A stretch of DNA of 64,000 bases from an uncultured Allobosea sp. (GTDB lineage: Bacteria; Pseudomonadota; Alphaproteobacteria; Rhizobiales; Beijerinckiaceae): the NCBI RefSeq assembly GCF_945957345.1, contig NZ_CAMFKW010000022.1, positions 16,126 to 80,125 on the forward strand, written 5' to 3'. The translations under genes were made by a program, and so were the position numbers. Shown one piece after another: positions 38,932 to 47,241 of the stretch; within the stretch, counting starts at the first letter, position 1, and each line of letters starts with the position of its first letter. The notes beneath the pieces were generated by a model, which searched no databases, was not told where the DNA came from, and saw nothing but the letters and a program-made list of their open reading frames with translations.

Positions 38932-39714
38932 ATGATCCCGACTTACGCTTCCATCGCCAGCACCGTTCGCACCTTATCGCGGCCCGAGCGGGGCCGAACC
39001 ACGGCGCGGCGCGGTCTGCGGCCATATGGGCGCAGAGTCCCGCTTGTCCAATCGGTTGCGACATTTTTCGTCGCGTTCCTGCTGCTTTTCATCGGATCTC
39101 CCGACATGGCCGGCGCCCAGACTCCTCCCGCCAATCCGGATGCAGGACGCTCGCTGAAGCTCGTCGCCCTCGGTGATTCGCTGTCGGCGGGCTACAATCT
39201 GTCGGGCAGTGCCGCCTTCCCGACCGTTCTGGAGCAGGCCTTGCGCCAGAAGGGCCTCGCTGTCGAAATCGTGAACGCGGGCGTCTCAGGCGATACGACG
39301 CAGGGCGGGCTCGAGCGGCTCGACTGGTCGGTGCCGGACGGGACCGACGGCGTCATCCTCGAACTCGGCGCGAACGATGCCTTGCGCGGCGTCGACCCGG
39401 CCCTGACCCGGAAAAACCTCGAAGCGATCATCGCCCGACTGACCGAGCGGAAGATCCCGGTGCTGCTCGCCGGCATGTATGCGCCGCGCAACCTCGGCGA
39501 AGATTATGCGAAGCGCTTTGATGCGATCTATCCCGAGCTTGCGAAGGAGCACGGGCTGGTGCTTTACCCGTTCTTCCTGGAAGGCATCGCGGGCGACCGC
39601 GCCTTGAACCAGGCGGATGGGCTTCATCCCACGGCCGAGGGCGTCAAAGTCGTCGTCCGGACCATCCTGCCGACGGTCGAGCGCTTCATCGCCACTTTGC
39701 AGCCCAGGTCCTGA
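38932..39714 (+). CDS. TesA-like arylesterase / lysophospholipase L1
   Basis: Secreted SGNH hydrolase, 260 residues. An N-terminal basic stretch and hydrophobic segment (SVATFFVAFLLLFIG) end in AGAQ. Catalytic blocks: LGDSLSAGY (serine), GDTTQGGLERL, ELGANDALRG (asparagine) and DGLHPTAEG (aspartate and histidine). In E. coli tesA lies beside ybbA-ybbP, the same neighbourhood as here. The ATG at 38932 is the only good start in frame and lies 3 bases from the divergent ATPase start, so promoters must sit within coding sequence. Confidence 0.9.
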   Translation: MIPTYASIASTVRTLSRPERGRTTARRGLRPYGRRVPLVQSVATFFVAFLLLFIGSPDMAGAQTPPANPDAGRSLKLVALGDSLSAGYNLSGSAAFPTVLEQALRQKGLAVEIVNAGVSGDTTQGGLERLDWSVPDGTDGVILELGANDALRGVDPALTRKNLEAIIARLTERKIPVLLAGMYAPRNLGEDYAKRFDAIYPELAKEHGLVLYPFFLEGIAGDRALNQADGLHPTAEGVKVVVRTILPTVERFIATLQPRS

Positions 39715-39810
39715 TTCTCAAGTCCTGATCCGCCCGCGGGTTCTCCGCGTAACGTATCCCCGATTCTTGCATTGCCGCCTGCCGGCCCCTGCTTCCGGAG
39801 TTGCTTCGCC

Positions 39811-40866
39811 ATGGAATACCGCTGCCTCGGACGCACCGATCTCAAGGTCTCGGTGATCTGCCTGGGAACCATGACCTGGGGAGAGCAGAACACGGAGGCC
39901 GAAGGCCACGCCCAGATGGACTACGCCATCGAGCAGGGCATCAATTTCTTCGACACGGCCGAGCTCTATTCGATTCCGCCGAAGCCCGAGACGCAAGGCT
40001 CGACCGAGCGGATCATCGGCAGCTGGTTCAAGGCGCGAAAGAACCGCGACAAGATCATCCTGGCGTCCAAGGTCTGCGGCCGCGGTGGCAACACCTGGTT
40101 CCGCGACGACAAGAACCCGACGCGGGTGACGCGCAAGCAGATCTTCGAGGCAGTCGACAAGAGCCTGCAGCGGCTGCAGACGGACTATATCGACCTCTAT
40201 CAGCTGCATTTCCCCGAGCGGCCGATGCCCTGGGGCTCGAACCCGACGCGTTTCGTCAAGGACGCCTATGCCTCGGCGCCCGACGAGACCCCGATCGCCG
40301 AGCAGCTCGATGCCTTTGCCGAGGTGATCAAGGCCGGCAAGGTCCGCCATCTCGGCCTTTCCAACGAGAGCGCCTGGGGCACGATGCGCTTCGTGACCGA
40401 TTCGGAGGTGCGCGGCACGCCGCGGGTCCAGTCGATCCAGAACGCCTACAGCCTGCTCAACCGCACTTTCGAGACGGCATTGGCCGAGGTTGCTGTTCAG
40501 GAGGATGTCGGCCTGCTCGCCTATTCGCCGCTGGCGCAGGGCTATCTCACCGGCAAATATCTCGACGGCGCCCGCCCGGCTGGCGCGCGCACGACCTTGT
40601 TCGATCGTGGACAGCGCTACCAGACTGAAGGCGCCGAGGCGGCGATCAAGCGCTATGTCGCGCTTGCCCGCGAATCAGGGCTCGATCCGGCGCAGATGGC
40701 CCTGGCTTTCGTGAACAGCCGCTCCTTCGTCACCGCCAACATCATCGGCGCGACCTCTATGGAACAGCTCAAGACCGATATCGCCTCGATCGACGTGAAG
40801 CTATCGCCGGAGGTTGAGGCGGGAATCGACGCGATCCATCAGCTCGTCGGCAACCCCTGCCCGTAA
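39811..40866 (+). CDS. Aldo/keto reductase (Tas-like)
   Basis: NADPH-dependent reductase, 351 residues. The catalytic tetrad is seen in FFDTAELYS (aspartate and tyrosine), ILASKVCG (lysine) and DLYQLHFPE (histidine); the cofactor motif IIGATSMEQLKTD is near the C-terminus. Length and the loop around residue 95 to 150 resemble Tas/YghZ-type enzymes. Start at 39811 has CCGGAG 10 bases upstream. Confidence 0.94.
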   Translation: MEYRCLGRTDLKVSVICLGTMTWGEQNTEAEGHAQMDYAIEQGINFFDTAELYSIPPKPETQGSTERIIGSWFKARKNRDKIILASKVCGRGGNTWFRDDKNPTRVTRKQIFEAVDKSLQRLQTDYIDLYQLHFPERPMPWGSNPTRFVKDAYASAPDETPIAEQLDAFAEVIKAGKVRHLGLSNESAWGTMRFVTDSEVRGTPRVQSIQNAYSLLNRTFETALAEVAVQEDVGLLAYSPLAQGYLTGKYLDGARPAGARTTLFDRGQRYQTEGAEAAIKRYVALARESGLDPAQMALAFVNSRSFVTANIIGATSMEQLKTDIASIDVKLSPEVEAGIDAIHQLVGNPCP

Positions 40867-40893
40867 AGGCTCGTCTCAAGCCCAAATGCAGTC

Positions 40894-40995
40894 ATCCCGG
40901 GCGACCTTAGGTCGGCCCGGGATCCATTCCTGACCCCGATCGGAAGCGCTCCGGCATGGATTCCGGATCGACGTCGCTCCGCGGCTTGTCCGGAA
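40894..40995. repeat. Paired palindromes (REP-type cluster)
   Basis: ATCCCGGGC/GCCCGGGAT (40894-40902/40915-40923) and TTCCGGA/TCCGGAA (40961-40967/40989-40995) lie between the aldo/keto reductase and thpR. Both look like dispersed rhizobial palindromes of the CCCGGG-CGACC class. The 236-base gap contains no gene. Confidence 0.55.
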
Positions 40996-41102
40996 TGACA
41001 TGCCTGGGTTGGTCGGTTGCGACAGTGCAAAAACGGTTCCCTTGAGCCGGCTGTGCGCTTACCGTCTCGCCAGAGTCACATTCACTTGGCAGGGATTCGC
41101 TC

Positions 41103-41675
41103 ATGCCGAGGCTGTTCATCGCTCTGGAAATTCCCGCCGAGGTCGCGACCGGGCTGACATTGCATCGCGGCGGATTGTCGGGTGCGCGCTGGATCGAGCC
41201 CGCCGACTACCACATCACCCTGCGCTTCCTGGGCGATGTCGACCGCCGCATGGCGAACGACATCGACTACATGCTCTCCGATCTCACCGCCTATCCGTTC
41301 GAGGTCACGCTCGATGCGCTCGGCAGTTTCGGCGGCGACAAGCCTCGCGCCGTGTTCGCGCGGGCGCAGTCCAGCAAGGCTCTGACCGATCTGCAGGGCG
41401 ATCTCGAACGGCAGATGCGCCGGCTCGGCCTGCCGGCTGAGGCGCGCAAATTCGTGCCTCACGTCACGTTGGCGCGGCTGCGCGATACGACCCCCGTCGA
41501 ACTCGCACACTTCCTCAGCCTGCATCCGATCGTCCGGCCGTTTACCTTCACAGCGCGCCGGGTCGCGCTGATGTCCTCGCGCGATTCGATCGGCGGCGGG
41601 CCCTATGTCCTGGAGGCGGCCTATCCGCTTGGGCCCTCCTATCCGAATCGCCTGTCGCGGGAGATACGCCGATGA
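41103..41675 (+). CDS. thpR: RNA 2',3'-cyclic phosphodiesterase ThpR
   Basis: Two-histidine phosphodiesterase, 190 residues, of the LigT/ThpR family. Two HxTx motifs are present, HITLRFLG near residue 36 and HVTLARLR near 121. The family cleaves 2',3'-cyclic phosphates on RNA in vitro and ligates tRNA halves. Overlaps the next gene by 4 bases (ATGA). Confidence 0.93.
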   Translation: MPRLFIALEIPAEVATGLTLHRGGLSGARWIEPADYHITLRFLGDVDRRMANDIDYMLSDLTAYPFEVTLDALGSFGGDKPRAVFARAQSSKALTDLQGDLERQMRRLGLPAEARKFVPHVTLARLRDTTPVELAHFLSLHPIVRPFTFTARRVALMSSRDSIGGGPYVLEAAYPLGPSYPNRLSREIRR

Positions 41676-41968
41676 CGCGACCGAAGCGGCTCTCGCCGGA
41701 AGCGCATGCCGAAGCGCTGGCGACCCTGACCGGCTGGAAGCTGGTACAGGGCCGCGAGGCCATCGCCAAGCGCTTCGTCTTCCGCGATTTCAGCGAGGCC
41801 TTCGGCTGGATGACACGCGTCGCGCTTTTGGCCGAGGCGATGAACCATCACCCGGAATGGTCGAATGTCTATCGCACCGTCGATATCACGCTGGCGACCC
41901 ATGATGCGGGCGGGTTGACCGAGCTCGACGTCAAGCTGGCCAAGGCGATCGACGCGCTCGCGAGCTGA
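41672..41968 (+). CDS. phhB: 4a-hydroxytetrahydrobiopterin dehydratase (pterin carbinolamine dehydratase)
   Basis: A 98-residue PCD/DCoH enzyme with the active-site block [11 protein letters not shown] and an [17 protein letters not shown] end. It regenerates pterin for aromatic amino acid hydroxylases; no hydroxylase is in the window, so another use is possible, such as moonlighting in pterin recycling for the molybdenum or folate pathways. Coupled to thpR by overlap. Confidence 0.93.
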   Translation: MTRPKRLSPEAHAEALATLTGWKLVQGREAIAKRFVFRDFSEAFGWMTRVALLAEAMNHHPEWSNVYRTVDITLATHDAGGLTELDVKLAKAIDALAS

Positions 41969-41974
41969 AGCGGC

Positions 41975-42727
41975 TCAGCCCTCAGCTTTCCAGCCGCAGG
42001 CCTTGAGCGCTGCCAGCATATGCGGAGGCGGTGGCGCTTCGACCTTGATCGGATCACGCTTCTTGTAGAGGGGAATCGTGATCGCCCTTGCATGGAGTTG
42101 GAGGCCGGGGCCGCCTTCCCGCGGGGCGTCGCCATAGATCTCGTCGCCGAGCATCGGCCAGCCCGAAGCCTGGCAATGAACACGCAATTGGTGGGTTCGC
42201 CCGGTCAGGGGCTCCAGCGACATCCAGGCGAGCGGGCCATGCTCGCTCTTGCCGCGGCCGAGCACGCGATAGCGGGTCTGGGACGGCAGGCCGGCTGGAT
42301 CGACCTTCATCCACCAGCCGCGCTCGGGCGAGCGCCTGGCCAACGGAAGGTCGATCAGGCCCTCGTCCTGCGCAGGATTACCCTGCACGATCGCCCAGTA
42401 GGTCTTGTCGATGCGTCCGTCGCGAAACATCTGGTTGAGCTCGGCCATGGCACGGGGATGGCGGCCGAGCACGAGGCAGCCGGAGGTGTCCTTGTCGAGC
42501 CGGTGCGCGGCTTCCGGCTTGCGCGGCAGGCCGAAGCGCAGCGCATCGAGATAATCGGTCAGGACCGGGATGATCCGGCGCTTGGCCTGCGGACCGCGAT
42601 GCGAGGGCAGGCCGGCGGGCTTGTCGATGACGAGCATCATGGCGTCGCGATAGAGCAGCGGCACCGGCAATTCGGCATCGTCCTGCCTTTGCGGCTGCGA
42701 ATTTTCTGGTCGGTCCGGCGCTGCCAT
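41975..42727 (-). CDS. RluA-family pseudouridine synthase
   Basis: A 250-residue RNA pseudouridine synthase. The catalytic aspartate is in the motif HRLDKDTSGCLVLG near residue 75; the family block AWMSLEPLTGRTHQLRVHC follows. No S4 domain is present. The RNA target (23S or tRNA) cannot be told from the sequence. Convergent with the PCD gene. Confidence 0.93.
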   Translation of the reverse strand: MAAPDRPENSQPQRQDDAELPVPLLYRDAMMLVIDKPAGLPSHRGPQAKRRIIPVLTDYLDALRFGLPRKPEAAHRLDKDTSGCLVLGRHPRAMAELNQMFRDGRIDKTYWAIVQGNPAQDEGLIDLPLARRSPERGWWMKVDPAGLPSQTRYRVLGRGKSEHGPLAWMSLEPLTGRTHQLRVHCQASGWPMLGDEIYGDAPREGGPGLQLHARAITIPLYKKRDPIKVEAPPPPHMLAALKACGWKAEG

Positions 42728-42791
42728 GGCATTGCGCTAGCGAAGCCGGCCCGGCGGCGCAACCAAAGATAGCCGCCGAACCGAAGACAGG

Positions 42792-44066
42792 ATGGCGATG
42801 AGCGAGACCGAACCGAAGAAACGCAGCTTCTTTTCGAGGCTGTTCGGACGCGACGAGGAACCGGCCAAGCCGGCACCCGCCCCGGAGGCGGCGACCGAAC
42901 AGGCCGTCGAGCCGATTGAGGAATCGAAGCCGGACGTCGAAGAGGTTGCTCCTGCGGCGGTCGCCGAGGCGGAAGCGCCCGCTATCGAAGCGCCGGTTTC
43001 CGAGTTTGCCCCGCTAAGCGTTCCGGTTGAGGAGGTTGCGCCTCCGGCCGAGCCGGAGCCGGAACCCGAAGTTGCTGTCGTTCAGCAACCCGAGCCGGTC
43101 GTTGCTCCCGAGCCTGTTCCGGTTCCCGCACCGCAGCCGAAGCGGAGCTGGTGGCGGCGGCTGACCGAGGGGTTGTCGCGGACCTCCTCGGCGCTGACCA
43201 CGGGGATCACCGACCTCTTCACCAAGCGCAAGCTCGATGCCGGCACGCTGGAAGACCTCGAAGACATCCTGATCCAGGCCGATCTGGGCCTCGCGACCTC
43301 TGCCAAGATCGCCAAGGCGGTCGGCGACGGCCGCTATGACAAGCAGATCGATCCGGCCGAGGTGAAGGCGATCCTGGCGCGCGAGGTCGAGACGATCCTC
43401 GTGCCTGTGGCCCAGCCGCTGGCGATCGACGCCACGAAAAAGCCGTTCGTGCTGCTGATGGTCGGGGTCAATGGCTCCGGCAAGACCACGACGATCGGCA
43501 AGCTCGCGGCGAAGTTCCGCGCCGAGGGCAAATCCGTGATGCTCGCGGCCGGCGATACCTTCCGCGCTGCGGCGATCGAGCAATTGCGGGTCTGGGGCGA
43601 GCGCACCGGGGCCGAGGTCGTCTATGGCCAGCAGGGTGCCGATGCGGCGGGCCTCGCCTTCGAGGCGCTGCAGAAGGCCAAGGCGAGCAATACCGATGTG
43701 CTGCTGATCGACACCGCCGGCCGGTTGCAGAACAAGCAGGGGCTGATGGACGAGCTCGCCAAGGTCGTGCGCGTCATTCGCAAGCAGGACCCGAGCGCGC
43801 CGCATGCGGCTCTGCTCGTGCTCGACGCCACCGTCGGTCAGAACGCGATTTCGCAGGTCGAGGCCTTCCGCGAGACGGCGGGCGTGACCGGGCTCGTCAT
43901 GACCAAGCTCGACGGCACGGCGCGCGGCGGCATTCTCGTCGCGCTGGCGGCGCAGTTCGGTCTGCCCGTGCATTTCATTGGCGTCGGCGAGAGCGTCGAT
44001 GACCTGGAGCCGTTCTCGGCGCGCGATTTCGCGCGGGCGGTGGCGGGATTGGGAGAGGCGGCGTGA
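42792..44066 (+). CDS. ftsY: Signal recognition particle receptor FtsY
   Basis: GTPase receptor that pairs with Ffh to target membrane proteins. The 424 residues comprise an acidic, glutamate- and proline-rich A domain (residues about 15-110), the N domain (about 120-200) and the G domain with GVNGSGKTTTIGKLA, DTAGRLQNK, TKLDGTARGG. It overlaps the next gene by 4 bases (GTGA). ATG 42792 or the one at 42798 may start translation. Confidence 0.97.
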   Translation: MAMSETEPKKRSFFSRLFGRDEEPAKPAPAPEAATEQAVEPIEESKPDVEEVAPAAVAEAEAPAIEAPVSEFAPLSVPVEEVAPPAEPEPEPEVAVVQQPEPVVAPEPVPVPAPQPKRSWWRRLTEGLSRTSSALTTGITDLFTKRKLDAGTLEDLEDILIQADLGLATSAKIAKAVGDGRYDKQIDPAEVKAILAREVETILVPVAQPLAIDATKKPFVLLMVGVNGSGKTTTIGKLAAKFRAEGKSVMLAAGDTFRAAAIEQLRVWGERTGAEVVYGQQGADAAGLAFEALQKAKASNTDVLLIDTAGRLQNKQGLMDELAKVVRVIRKQDPSAPHAALLVLDATVGQNAISQVEAFRETAGVTGLVMTKLDGTARGGILVALAAQFGLPVHFIGVGESVDDLEPFSARDFARAVAGLGEAA

Positions 44067-44698
44067 GCGAGACGGTGCAGCAACCGGCCGAGGCGGCGAC
44101 CAAGGGCAAGGCGGTCAACCCGCTGCTCAAGCTTGCGCTGGAATTCGGGCCGCTCGCGATCTTCTTTTTCGCGAATTCCTATGGCGACCGGCTGTTCCAT
44201 GTCGCCGAGGACCGACGGATTTTCGTCGCCACTGGCATCTTCATCGCGGCATCGTTGATCGCGCTGGCTCTGTCGCGGGCTTTGCTCGGCTATCTCCCGC
44301 GCATGGCGATCGTGAACGCGATCGTCGTCACCGTCTTCGGCGGGCTGACGCTCGCGCTGGACGATGCCTTCTTCATCAAGGTCAAGCCGACCATCGTGAA
44401 CGCGCTGTTCGGCTGCGTGCTGCTAGGCGGGCTGTTCTTCGGGAGATCGCTGCTCTCGCTGGTGCTGGAGACGGTGCTGCAGCTGGACGAAGAGGGTTGG
44501 CGCAAGCTCACCTTCCGCTGGGGCCTGTTCTTCTTCGTGCTGGCGGCCATCAATGAGGTGGTCTGGCGCACGCAGACCCAGGATTTCTGGGTCGCCTTCA
44601 AGGTCTGGGGCGTGATGCCGCTGACCATGGCCTTCGCGCTGGCACAGACGCCCTTGATCCTGAAGCACGAGATCAAGCCGGCGAAGACCGAGGAATAG
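44063..44698 (+). CDS. Septation protein A / YciB (IspZ) family
   Basis: Inner-membrane protein, 211 residues with about six spans; motifs ALEFGPLAIFFFANSYGD and INEVVWRTQTQDFWVAFKVWG. YciB/IspZ proteins affect cell envelope and septation in enterics; mechanism unknown. It begins with GTG, overlapping the ftsY stop, as an operon. Confidence 0.9.
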   Translation: MSETVQQPAEAATKGKAVNPLLKLALEFGPLAIFFFANSYGDRLFHVAEDRRIFVATGIFIAASLIALALSRALLGYLPRMAIVNAIVVTVFGGLTLALDDAFFIKVKPTIVNALFGCVLLGGLFFGRSLLSLVLETVLQLDEEGWRKLTFRWGLFFFVLAAINEVVWRTQTQDFWVAFKVWGVMPLTMAFALAQTPLILKHEIKPAKTEE

Positions 44699-44719
44699 GC
44701 TGAAAATCGCAGCCGCTTG

Positions 44720-44762
44720 CCATTTGGCAAGATTCTCTCCATTTTATGCCAAATGGAGAGAA
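44720..44762. promoter_or_regulatory. Nested palindromic operator of the RES/Xre module
   Basis: Two perfect inverted repeats overlap: CCATTTGGCA/TGCCAAATGG (44720-44729/44747-44756) and TTCTCTCCATTT/AAATGGAGAGAA (44733-44744/44751-44762). They share the right arm AAATGG. This is the expected arrangement of an autoregulatory binding site for a toxin-antitoxin complex. It lies just upstream of, and overlaps, the antitoxin ribosome site. Confidence 0.75.
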
Positions 44763-44767
44763 ATGCC

Positions 44768-45181
44768 ATGACGGCCCTGCTGCGCATCGAGACGGCCCAG
44801 CGCGATTTCGTCCCCGACCCGATCACGGATGACGAGGCCGCCGCGATGTTCCGCGCCGCCGTCAACCTGTTCCGGCTCTGGCGGATCACCGACGAGGAAG
44901 CGGCGGTGCTGATCGACCTGCCGGTCAGGAGCTATCGCCGCTGGAAAGCCGGCGAGATCGGCCGTATCTCGCGCGACGGCAAGGCGCGGCTTTCGAACCT
45001 GATGGGTATCCACAAGGCGTTGCGCCTGGTCTTCGCCGAGGCGCAGCGCGGCTATGACTGGATCAAGCGGCCGAACAGCGATTTCGGCGGTAAATCGGCG
45101 CTGGACGTGATGCTCTGCGGCGAACTGACCGATCTGATGCGGGTGCGCCGCCTGCTTGATGCCGAGCGGGGCGCCTGGTGA
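44768..45181 (+). CDS. Xre/MbcA/ParS-type antitoxin (DUF2384-like)
   Basis: A 137-residue protein with a Xre-like helix region and the MbcA/ParS toxin-binding domain, seen as LFRLWRITDEEAAVLIDLP, SYRRWKAGEIG and HKALRLVFAEAQRGYDWIKRPN followed by LCGELTDLMRVRRLLDAERG. It would bind and neutralise the RES toxin encoded next. The ATG at 44768 has GGAGAG 7 bases upstream; other starts at 44753 and TTG 44717 fall inside the operator. The toxin gene overlaps its stop by 4 bases. Confidence 0.9.
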   Translation: MTALLRIETAQRDFVPDPITDDEAAAMFRAAVNLFRLWRITDEEAAVLIDLPVRSYRRWKAGEIGRISRDGKARLSNLMGIHKALRLVFAEAQRGYDWIKRPNSDFGGKSALDVMLCGELTDLMRVRRLLDAERGAW

Positions 45182-45891
45182 TCGATCCGGCAAGCCTGCC
45201 GGTCGCGGAGGTTGAGTGGCGCGGGGCGGTCCGGATCATCCGCAGTATCTTTCCGCCGATCGACCTGTTCGAGGATATCGCCGACCCCGCCGACTGGCCG
45301 CTGCTGATCGCGGCCGAGCAGAAGACCAATCCCCGCCTGATGGAGACGATCGGCAATCTCGATCTTGTGCCGGCGGGGCGCCGCGTCTCCGGGCCGGGCG
45401 CAAGCTGGCTGATGGCGCCCTTCACCCATGTCAGCCCGGATCGGCCGAGCCGCTTCAGCGACGGCAGTTTTGGCGTGCTCTATGTCGGGGACCGCTTTGA
45501 GGTGGCGCTGCTGGAGACGATCCACCACCACGCCCGTTTCATGCTGGCGACGGCCCAGCCGCCGGGCTGGACCTCGCAATTTCGCGAAATCGTGCTGGAG
45601 ATTAGCGCAGACCTTCATGATATCCGGCCGCTTGGGCCCGAAGCTGCTCCGGTACTTGATCCCGTGGACTATGCCGCGAGTCAGGCGCTCGGCATCGGCC
45701 TGCGGGCGCTGGGTTCGGCCGGCATCGCCTATCCCAGCGTGCGCTGCCCCGGCGGCGAATGCGCCGGGCTGTTCTATCCCGATGGCGCGAGCCATCCCGT
45801 GCAGGGACGGCATCTCGACTATCACTGGAACGGCGAGCGCGTGGACCTCTACCGGGACCGCAGCGCCGGCGAGGTCTATCGCATCGTCTGA
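45178..45891 (+). CDS. RES-domain toxin (NAD+-degrading)
   Basis: A 237-residue RES protein. The family's conserved Arg, Glu and Ser positions are seen in WRGAVRIIRS, SRFSDGSFGVLYVGDRFEVALLETIHHHARFM and SVRCPGGECAGLFYPDG. Characterised RES toxins (MbcT, Res of Pseudomonas putida type) degrade NAD+ and stop growth. It begins with GTG overlapping the antitoxin stop. The ends of the domain are intact. The pair is a type II toxin-antitoxin module. Confidence 0.9.
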   Translation: MIDPASLPVAEVEWRGAVRIIRSIFPPIDLFEDIADPADWPLLIAAEQKTNPRLMETIGNLDLVPAGRRVSGPGASWLMAPFTHVSPDRPSRFSDGSFGVLYVGDRFEVALLETIHHHARFMLATAQPPGWTSQFREIVLEISADLHDIRPLGPEAAPVLDPVDYAASQALGIGLRALGSAGIAYPSVRCPGGECAGLFYPDGASHPVQGRHLDYHWNGERVDLYRDRSAGEVYRIV

Positions 45892-45894
45892 AGC

Positions 45895-46680
45895 CTATTT
45901 CGGCGCGAGGCGGATGGCGCCGTCCAGACGGATCGCCGTGCCGTTCAGCATGTCGTTCTCGATGATGCTGCGGGCGAGCGCGGCATATTCGGCGGGACGG
46001 CCGAGGCGCGACGGATGCGGCACCGAGACGGCGAGCGAGGCCTTGGCGTCGTCAGGCAGACCCGCGAACATCGGGGTCTCGAACAGGCCAGGCATGATCG
46101 TGACGATCCGAATGCCGACACCGGCGAGGTCGCGCGCGATCGGCAGGGTCATGCCGACGACGCCGGCCTTCGAGGCGGCGTAGGCCGCTTGGCCGATCTG
46201 GCCGTCCTCGGCCGCGACCGAAGCCGTGCAGATGATGACGCCGCGGCTGCCATCCTCCGTGACCGGATCGAGCCCGGCGAGCGCGACAGCCGATTTGGCA
46301 ATGACGCGGAAGGTGCCGTTCAGGTTGATCGCGACCGCCTTCTCGAAAGTGGCGAGGTCATGGGCGACGAGCTCGCCGGTGTCGCGCTTCTTCGAGACGA
46401 CGCGGCGGCCGGGCGCGATGCCGGCGCAGTTGACGATGATGCGGGCGATGCCATGGGCGGCGCGGGCCTTGACCAGGGCCTCGTCGACCGAGGCCTCGCT
46501 GGTGACGTCGCAGAGGGCGAAGACGCCGCCGATCTCCCTGGCGATCGCCTCGCCGCGCTCGGCATTGAGGTCGAGCAGCGCGACCTTGACGCCCTGGCCT
46601 GCCAGCATGCGCGCGGTCGCCTCGCCGAGGCCGGAGGCGCCGCCGGTGACGATGGCAGCGAGGGAGGAATCGAGTTTCAT
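45895..46680 (-). CDS. SDR-family 3-hydroxyacyl-CoA dehydrogenase-like
   Basis: A 261-residue short-chain dehydrogenase resembling HSD17B10/FabG-type enzymes: cofactor loop TGGASGLGEATARMLAGQG, catalytic tyrosine in QAAYAASKAGVVGM (YxxxK), and C-terminal LNGTAIRLDGAIRLAPK. Probably NAD-dependent oxidation of 3-hydroxyacyl-CoA or a hydroxysteroid-like alcohol; substrate not established. Convergent with the RES toxin, 3 bases away. Confidence 0.88.
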   Translation of the reverse strand: MKLDSSLAAIVTGGASGLGEATARMLAGQGVKVALLDLNAERGEAIAREIGGVFALCDVTSEASVDEALVKARAAHGIARIIVNCAGIAPGRRVVSKKRDTGELVAHDLATFEKAVAINLNGTFRVIAKSAVALAGLDPVTEDGSRGVIICTASVAAEDGQIGQAAYAASKAGVVGMTLPIARDLAGVGIRIVTIMPGLFETPMFAGLPDDAKASLAVSVPHPSRLGRPAEYAALARSIIENDMLNGTAIRLDGAIRLAPK

Positions 46681-46859
46681 GGCGCGTTTCCCGTCAATCT
46701 TGTTCTGACAGCCGGTTTAGAGGGCGTTTCGTGCCGTTCCAAGCGGGTTTTCGGAACCGCCTCTTGTGCAGGATTGCGCCGGGGCCATCTTTCGACATGG
46801 CGCGCCAATGACGGCTGCGCGATCATCGGCATCACCGGATGCCAAGGAGTGAGACAGGG

Positions 46860-47234
46860 ATGAGCGAGGGGTTCAGCGCAAGCTTCAGCCGCGAGGAGAT
46901 GGAGGCGATCCGCAAGAGCCTGCGCGACGAGGCGAAGTTCGGTGCCGATTTCATGGCCCGGCTCAAGCGCGTCGCGAAGCGGATTCCGTTTGCGGAGGAT
47001 CTGCTGGCGGCGTGGTTCTGCGCCCGCGATCCGGCGACACCGCGGCGCGTGCGGCTGACGCTGCTCGCCGCGCTCGGCTATTTCGTGCTGCCGGTGGATG
47101 CCATCCCCGACATCATGCCGCTGATCGGCTTCACCGACGATGCCGCGGTGATCGCGGCTGCCATCGCGGCCGTCGCCGGCTCGATCACGATCGAGCATCG
47201 CGAGCGGGCGAAGAAGGCGATGGCGGAGTTCTGA
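46860..47234 (+). CDS. YkvA-family (DUF1232) protein
   Basis: A 124-residue protein with the hydrophobic DUF1232 core FVLPVDAIPDIMPLIGFTDD, found in many bacteria, function unknown. AAGGAG lies about 10 bases upstream of the ATG at 46860. Convergent with the quinone reductase gene. Confidence 0.88.
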   Translation: MSEGFSASFSREEMEAIRKSLRDEAKFGADFMARLKRVAKRIPFAEDLLAAWFCARDPATPRRVRLTLLAALGYFVLPVDAIPDIMPLIGFTDDAAVIAAAIAAVAGSITIEHRERAKKAMAEF

Positions 47235-47241
47235 AACTCCG

